From: Dromiciops gliroides
Taxonomy: Eukaryota > Chordata > Mammalia > Microbiotheria > Microbiotheriidae
DNA length: 64,000 nucleotides
Assembly: GCF_019393635.1 (NCBI RefSeq)
Contig: NC_057862.1
Span: 91,206,159 to 91,270,158, forward strand
Reading direction: 5' to 3'
Of the stretch, positions 58,440-64,000 are shown piece by piece. How positions within the stretch are numbered: position 1 is the stretch's first letter; each line of letters begins with the position of its first letter. Made by a program: the position numbers and the translations under genes. The notes under the pieces are model-generated. The model did no database searches. It saw only the letters and a program-made list of their open reading frames with translations, and was not told the origin of the DNA.

Positions 58440-58830
58440 TTCAGAGTTGTTTTCCTTTTCATTATTGTGGCTATTGTGTAAATTTTCCCCTTGCTTCTAT
58501 TTACTCTGCTCTTCATCAGTTCATATAAATTCTCACAAGTTTTTCTGAATTTTAAAATTTAATTTATGCCTTTGTTTTTAAAACAGTCATTTCTGTATAT
58601 ACATGTTTCTATTCCACTCCCATCCCCAAGTGAGCCTTCACTTTGTAACAAAGGAAAAAAGAGTCATCTAAACAACCAACATATTTAACAATGTGTCTAA
58701 TTATGTCTAATAGCATGTGCAATATTTGTACCTATACTTCTCCAGGAAAAAGAAAAAGGTACATTTCTTCTTTAGGGCCAAGATCAGTCATCATAATATA
58801 GATGGTCAAGTAATATAGAAGGCCAAGTAA
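58440..58830 (-). mobile_element. Possible old L1 3' fragment
   Basis: 'ttcattattgtggctattgtgtaaat ... ctatttactctgctcttcatcagttcatataaat' resembles the antisense L1 3' region. Confidence 0.45.
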
Positions 58831-59020
58831 GTTATATTTTACCCTTCGCTCAGGGTTTCCCAGCACCTTTAAGAGAGTTTGTGACATTCTCAATAAGATC
58901 AAGCCCCTTCTGATTGTGTTCCCCTGATTTTAGGAGTCCCCTTTACCTCAGTTACACTTAAACACTTAGTGGCCAGGTGAGCTTTTACAAAGGAATATTT
59001 TCTTTTAAAAATATAACAAG

Positions 59021-59140
59021 AATTCTGGCCCTGGATTCAGGAGGACCTGAGTTCAAATGCGCTCTCAGGCACTTGACACTTACTAGCTGTGTGACCCTGG
59101 GCAAGTCACTTAACCCTCATTGCCCTACAAAAAAATTTTA
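59021..59140 (+). mobile_element. tRNA-derived SINE, A form, 5'-truncated
   Basis: Begins at 'ctggccctggattcagg', so it lacks the first 35 or so bases. Flank match is aaatata.aacaag / aaatatatagcaag. Confidence 0.9.
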
Positions 59141-59154
59141 AAAAATATATAGCA

Positions 59155-59310
59155 AGGGGGGCAGCTAGGTGGTACAGTGGATAGAACACTGGCCCTGGAG
59201 TCAGGAGTACCCGAGTTCAAATCCGGCCTCAGACTTGACACATACTAGCTGTGTGACCCTGGGCAAGTCACTTAGCCCCAATTGCCTCACCAAAATAAAT
59301 AAATAAATAT
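59155..59310 (+). mobile_element. tRNA-derived SINE, B-like
   Basis: GATAGAACACTGG, GAGTCAGGAGTACCCGAG and CCCCAATTGCCTCACC with an (AAAT)n tail. It follows the truncated copy directly. Confidence 0.92.
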
Positions 59311-59556
59311 ATCAAGACCAGTCCCAGGAATTGGAGAGGGGAAGGGATGGAAAGGAATGAACATCAGGATTTGTTACTCTCAAAGAGGGCAAGAAGAGAA
59401 GGATGGGAGACCAAGGGGGGTGTCACTTTTCATTGGCTTGAGAAGAGATTGAAAATGAAGAAAAACTTTTAAAACTTTAAAAAAACAATTGTATGGCAGT
59501 TTTTACTTTTATCACAAATAAATGATAACAAAACCTCAAAAATATATAGCAAGAAC

Positions 59557-59609
59557 TGTTGAAAACTATCTCTACATGTAACTAGAAAATAATAAAATGC
59601 TATATAAAA
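59557..59609 (+). mobile_element. 53-bp L1 3'-end insertion
   Basis: 'tgttgaaaactatctctaca' to 'aataaaatgctatataaaa' matches the last bases of L1 copy 2 at about 32423-32475. TSD tatagcaagaac at 59545-59556 and 59611-59622. Confidence 0.85.
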
Positions 59610-60065
59610 ATATAGCAAGAACAAACATACTAACACCCTTCTCATCCCCTGCCTGCCTGGGTGGGGCAAAATTTTCTCTTATAATACCTTAGTTTTGGGG
59701 GAGCAGAAGGGGATCCATTCCTGTATGGCATGGTTCCATCAAGTTCCAAGTCCAAAGCCCCCATGGGCTTATGTCCAGGACTCTACTTTCTCAGATTCTC
59801 CCTTGAGCTGGCAGCAATAACCAGCCTGGAATTCTGCCTCCAAGGTTGTCATGACTCCTGGGTTCAGGGACTCTACTGTCTGCACCTGGAACTGAAAAAG
59901 ACAACTAACATAGACAAAAACTCCAAATCTGATTCTTGAGACCCTAAAGGAGAAGGCAAAGATAGCCTTTTCCTCTACTTGGTTTAGCTCATGGTGCCCA
60001 TGCTGTGGGTGAACAGGACTTTTAGCTGTCCTGAGTGCTACCAGAGAGAGTGAGACTGTCCCACT

Positions 60066-60215
60066 CTTTTTTTTTTTTTTTTGGTGGGGCAATGAGGGTT
60101 AAGTGACTTGCCCAGGGTCACACAGCCAGTAAGTATCAAGTGTCTGAGGCTAGATTTGAACTCAGGTTCTCCTGAATCCAAGGCCAGTGCTTTATCCACT
60201 GTGCCACCTAGCTGT
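60066..60215 (-). mobile_element. tRNA-derived SINE, A form
   Basis: T-run, GGGGCAATGAGGG, GCTTTATCC. Left TSD actgtcccactct near 60054-60066; the right TSD is tandemly repeated. Confidence 0.94.
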
Positions 60216-60246
60216 CCCACTGTCCCACTGTCCCACTGTCCCACTC
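60210..60246 (+). repeat. 8-bp tandem repeat (actgtccc)n at SINE border
   Basis: About four copies of ACTGTCCC, starting in the SINE's CTGTCCC end and finishing in the right TSD. Confidence 0.9.
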
Positions 60247-60429
60247 TCGATAGTTTTAAAGATGCAGTCTGTTCTGGCTGTGCAGTCATGGAAAGCAGCT
60301 GCTACAACCCATATGGTAGGGGAACACAGGATATCTTTTTGCAGAAGCAGATTCCTACCATCTCCCACATAGGTACCTCTATCTCAGGTTATTTGAACAT
60401 GTATAGCAAAGCCCTGTTACAAAAATTAC

Positions 60430-61080
60430 ACAGCATTCAGCATAATTTCTTACAGTATAAAAATAAATATTTCTTCCCATTCATATATCATAATGTGTTC
60501 ATCCATACCCATTTTATAGGTATCCACTTTGTTTTCAACATATATTTTTGTATATAAATTGCATATTTTTATAGATTCTCTCCCTTTGGTTTTCTTCTTT
60601 TAGGCTGTATAATAGTAATGAAATTACTAGATCAAAAAGTTTATATTAGTGAATTTTCTAGCATAATTCCATTTATTTTTCCAAAATGAACCAATTCTCA
60701 GCTCTACTAACAGTGCTTATCTTATTGCATTTCCTTTATTAACCATTTTTACTTTTTGTTATATGCACAAATATGATGAGTATAAGTTGGAACCTCTGGA
60801 GTTGCATTTCATTTCTCTTATTATGATTCAGAGAACTTTCATATGGTAGTTGATAGTTTGCATTTCTTCTTTTTTTGGGGGGGGCGAGGCAATGAGGGTT
60901 AAGTGGCTTGCTCAGGGTCACACAGCTAGTAAGTGTCAAGAGTCTGAGTCTGGATTTGAACTCAGATCCTCCTGAATCCAGGGCCAGTGCTCTGTCCACT
61001 GCACCACCTAGCTGCCCCGGCATTTCTTCTTTTGAAAGCTGCCTTTTCATATATTTTCACCATTTATCTTAGTTTCCCTG
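60430..61080 (-). mobile_element. Old L1 LINE 3' part with SINE
   Basis: 'aatttcttacagtataaaaataaat', 'ctcagctctactaacagtgc', 'ttgatagtttgcatttcttc', interrupted at 60874-61019. Confidence 0.6.
60874..61019 (-). mobile_element. tRNA-derived SINE, mixed form
   Basis: TSD gcatttcttctttt at 60860-60873 and 61020-61033. GAGGCAATGAGGG, GTCAAGAG, CTCTGTCC. Confidence 0.95.
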
Positions 61081-61814
61081 ATTTATGAAGATCTTGTGTT
61101 CATATCTTATTTTCTTTTGATTTTGTTCTATCTGTTTTTCTCCTACCTCTACATCCTTAAGTTCCAAATTATGCATGTGGTTACACAGCTAATTAGTGTC
61201 ACAGGTGGGATTTGAAACTACATCTTTTGATTCCAAGTCCAATACTCTTACAAATAATAACATAATAGAAATGCTCATATTGGGAAATAATAAAAAACAT
61301 AATCACTCTGTTCCCCTTAGAATCTGTATATGTATTTACGAAGAGCTCTTGATTTTTTTTTTGCTTTAATAGAATAAAAATGTAGTTTTAATCTAGGTCT
61401 TTGCTGGTATGATTCAGCTTTGCATAATTTCATGTAGGTGTTTCCTTCTTTTATTTCTTGATATTTGTTATTTTGTGTCACCATGATATTGGCTACATCA
61501 AAAATTTAGTCAGTCATTCCTTAATCATTAGTAATAGAATTTTTCAGTTTTTCACTGTTACAAATGTGTTAATAAACTACAGAATGTCCTGAGAAATATT
61601 CCTAGGATGGTGAGATGATGATTCATGACAATTGGATAGAATTGGGGTGGGGATATTTAAACTGAAGAAGCAAAGGTTAAGGAGAACATGATAGTTCTCT
61701 TCAAGTATTTGAAACACTGTCATGTAGGAGAGGGATCAGATTTGTTCCAATTGATCAAAGAATGAAAAAATAAAAGCAGTGGGTGAAAGTTGAAAAGAAA
61801 CAGATTTTTGTTTG

Positions 61815-61985
61815 CTCATAAGATCATGAATTTTTAGAGCTGGAAGGGACCTTAGAAATGATCCCCTTATATCACAGAGAGGAAACAGGCTCAGAGAGAA
61901 GTGACTCTTCTAAGGTAGTAAGTAGCAGAGTTTGAATTCAAACCTAGATCTAAACTATGTATTCTATCCACAGCGAACTTTCCCA
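61815..61985 (-). mobile_element. MIR-like element
   Basis: 'gagctggaagggaccttagaaatgatcc' and 'gaggaaacaggctcagagagaagtgac'. Confidence 0.7.
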
Positions 61986-62231
61986 TGAGGAAAAAGTTCC
62001 TATAGATTAAAGCTATCCCAAAATAGAATGGTTCCCCTGGGGGGAGGTAGTGGGTTCTCTTTCATTAGAAGTGTTCAAGGAAAAGATGGGTGAGCACTTG
62101 TCAGAGATATTTTAAAAGGAATTCTTGTTCAGGACTAGTTGGCCTCTGAGAACAGATTCCATGAATCTGTAAAACAAAAGGAGCCATGAATGTTTTTATA
62201 CAGATGTTTCTAGAAAAATGTTAAATGATAT

Positions 62232-62369
62232 ATTTTTTTTTGGTGAGGCAATTGGGGTTAAGTGACTTGTCCAGGGTCACACAGCTAGTAAGTGTCAAGT
62301 GTCTGAGGCTGGATTTGAACTCAGGTCCTCCTGAATCCAGGGCCGTGCTCTATCCACTGTGCCACCTAG
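62232..62369 (-). mobile_element. tRNA-derived SINE, mixed form, missing its last bases
   Basis: Stops at CCACCTAG, without GCTGCCCC. TSD gttaaatgatat at 62220-62231 and 62370-62381. Confidence 0.93.
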
Positions 62370-62389
62370 GTTAAATGATATCTTTAGGA

Positions 62390-62940
62390 TTTGATCCTAA
62401 TAGTGATAGCATTGCCTTGTCAAAGGGTATATGACAAATTTTGTGACTCATATATTGCTAGATTGCCTTTCAGTCAGCAATGTAATAAAGTATCTTCTTT
62501 CCATCACTAACTTTGGGTTTCATTCTTTTTTTTTAACCTGTGCATTTGGTGATAATAAATTGTTTTAACTTGTGTTTCTCTAATAGAGAATATAGTTTTT
62601 AACATGTTTATTAACTGTTTATATTCCCCCTTCAAAATATATATCTTCATTACTCTCTAGTGGGAGGGTATATATTACTCTTATAGATATAGATTCCTTG
62701 AAAGGTCTGGATATCAGATCTTTATTAGCTATATTTATTGCAAGTGTTTCCTCACCTCAATCTCTTTCTTTCCTTTTTATTTTGGAGAAATTTCTTTCTG
62801 TCATCCATAACAATATAATAATCAGTCTTCCAATGATTTCTTCCATTTGCTTCATAGATAATTTTTTCCTCTTCTTTATAATTTAGGGAATTATACTATT
62901 CACTTTCTTGTAAAATTGTTATTTTATAATTAAAACTTTT
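62390..62940 (-). mobile_element. Old L1 LINE 3' fragment
   Basis: 'attgcctttcagtcagcaatgtaat', 'acttgtgtttctctaatagag', 'ggtctggatatcagatctttattag' follow the antisense L1 order. Confidence 0.55.
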
Positions 62941-62944
62941 AAAT

Positions 62945-64000
62945 GATGTAGTGATACAAAAATCATAATTAAAATGTATAAATAGCTAGATTATATATAA
63001 TAATTATTACTTTTACCTTTTAGATCACCAAATACCAGCAAAGCTTATTGTATTATATGATTTATGTTGTGGATCTGCATCTCCCCCTTCCACCATATAC
63101 TTGTGCCATTATGTTGGGGTTTTTGTCTAGTTCTCTGGGTATCTGCCTGGAGAGCAAGGATCATATGGAGACTACAAATAACAACAGCTCATCCTTTTTT
63201 AAATTTCCTTCCTTCTGGTTCAAACTGGAAGTCAGTGAACATCTGTTGTTTAGTCCATTCAAAAGAGGATGTTGAGATTTGTTCTTTGATCAAGTCAAAG
63301 AGTTCACAGGAGACAAATTCTCTGCTTCTTTAGGACACAGAATCGTTGAAAACTCAGAGATGGCAAGAGCAGGTCTATGGGCATCCATTTCACCTGGGAG
63401 CTATTCAAGTAATACTCAGAAGATGGGAAGTAAGGGATGGTTTCCCCTAGTAGCCGTGTACATTTGGCCACTATTCTGCTATTTTAGCTTTAGTTTCCAG
63501 TTAATAATGGGAAAGAAGTTTTGAGTACTTTTGGACATTTCTCTTTTCATGTGACTTTTATGATAATAACTAGATGCTTGGTTTCCTTTTAGGACTGTAC
63601 AATATTTGTGATACTTTTTTTCTTTCAAGAAATTCCCTTCCATCCCACTCAAGAAAAGATAGGTTTTCTGGTTTGGTTTTGCTACTGGATATTGGTATTT
63701 TTTGTTATTTTATTTCATTTCATTTTTCAATTTGACTTCACTTCATGTATAGTTCCCGACTTGGGAAAATGCATATTGTTCCCAGAAGTTTGATTCTATA
63801 GCTATTAAGACTTAATCGTTAGAAGAATTGTGCCCCTAAACTAGTTTACTCAAAAAGCTGCTTTCATAGATGATCAGTTGTGTTGAATAGGCTGTCAGTC
63901 TTGGGTTATGAGTCGGAATGCATCCTTTTTCTATGTGGACGTAGGGTGAAATGTATTAAGAAGTTGATTAGCTTTGACTAGATTTTGTGGGGCATAAAGA
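62945..64000. other. RGS10 intron 1, nothing recognised
   Basis: No SINE or L1 is identified here. Overlapping + strand open frames at 63048-63524 have no recognised domain and no splice context that would fit RGS10. Confidence 0.5.

Overview
This is vertebrate nuclear DNA from a marsupial, most likely an Australidelphian. It holds split genes with canonical GT-AG introns, one CpG-island promoter, and about 37 copies of a tRNA-derived SINE of the WSINE1/MAR1 type, many with perfect target-site duplications (TSDs). It also holds L1 LINEs and older L2 and MIR-like repeats. No bacterial, viral, CRISPR or operon features were seen. The species cannot be fixed from the sequence alone.

Layout. Positions 1 to about 12,000 hold most of TIAL1 (TIAR) on the + strand. 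Eleven coding exons (human-style exons 2-12) run from 1003 to 11730 and give an open reading frame of 378 codons plus stop. The first exon (about 11 residues in human) lies upstream of the window. Two AATAAA signals follow the stop closely. A SINE-free AT-rich stretch to about 14.9 kb, with further AATAAA signals, may be an extended 3' UTR. From about 15 to 46 kb lies intergenic DNA made largely of transposable elements: SINEs, L2 3' ends (all + strand), and two 5'-truncated + strand L1 copies, each carrying a - strand L1 ORF1-type insertion. A 206-bp inverted duplication lies at 32772-32977 and 34244-34449. From about 46.1 to 47.5 kb is a GC-rich CpG island with the promoter and first coding exon of RGS10 (+ strand, codons 1-16, exon end at 46867). 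The rest of the window (more than 17 kb) is RGS10 intron 1, filled with SINEs, MIR-like elements and old antisense L1. RGS10 exon 2 was not found.

TIAL1 is an RNA-binding regulator of splicing and translation that acts in the nucleus and in stress granules. RGS10 is a GTPase-activating protein for G-alpha subunits. They are neighbours in the same orientation in human (10q26), so the window shows conserved synteny, not a functional operon.

The observations most worth a second look are the inverted duplication, the nested L1 pair whose inserts keep the 5' end but lack a 3' half and poly(A), SINE tails grown into long microsatellites between intact TSDs, a 53-bp L1 insertion with its own TSD, and a 20-bp minisatellite plus a CAG array in the RGS10 promoter region. 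I saw nothing that looks like a new biochemical system.
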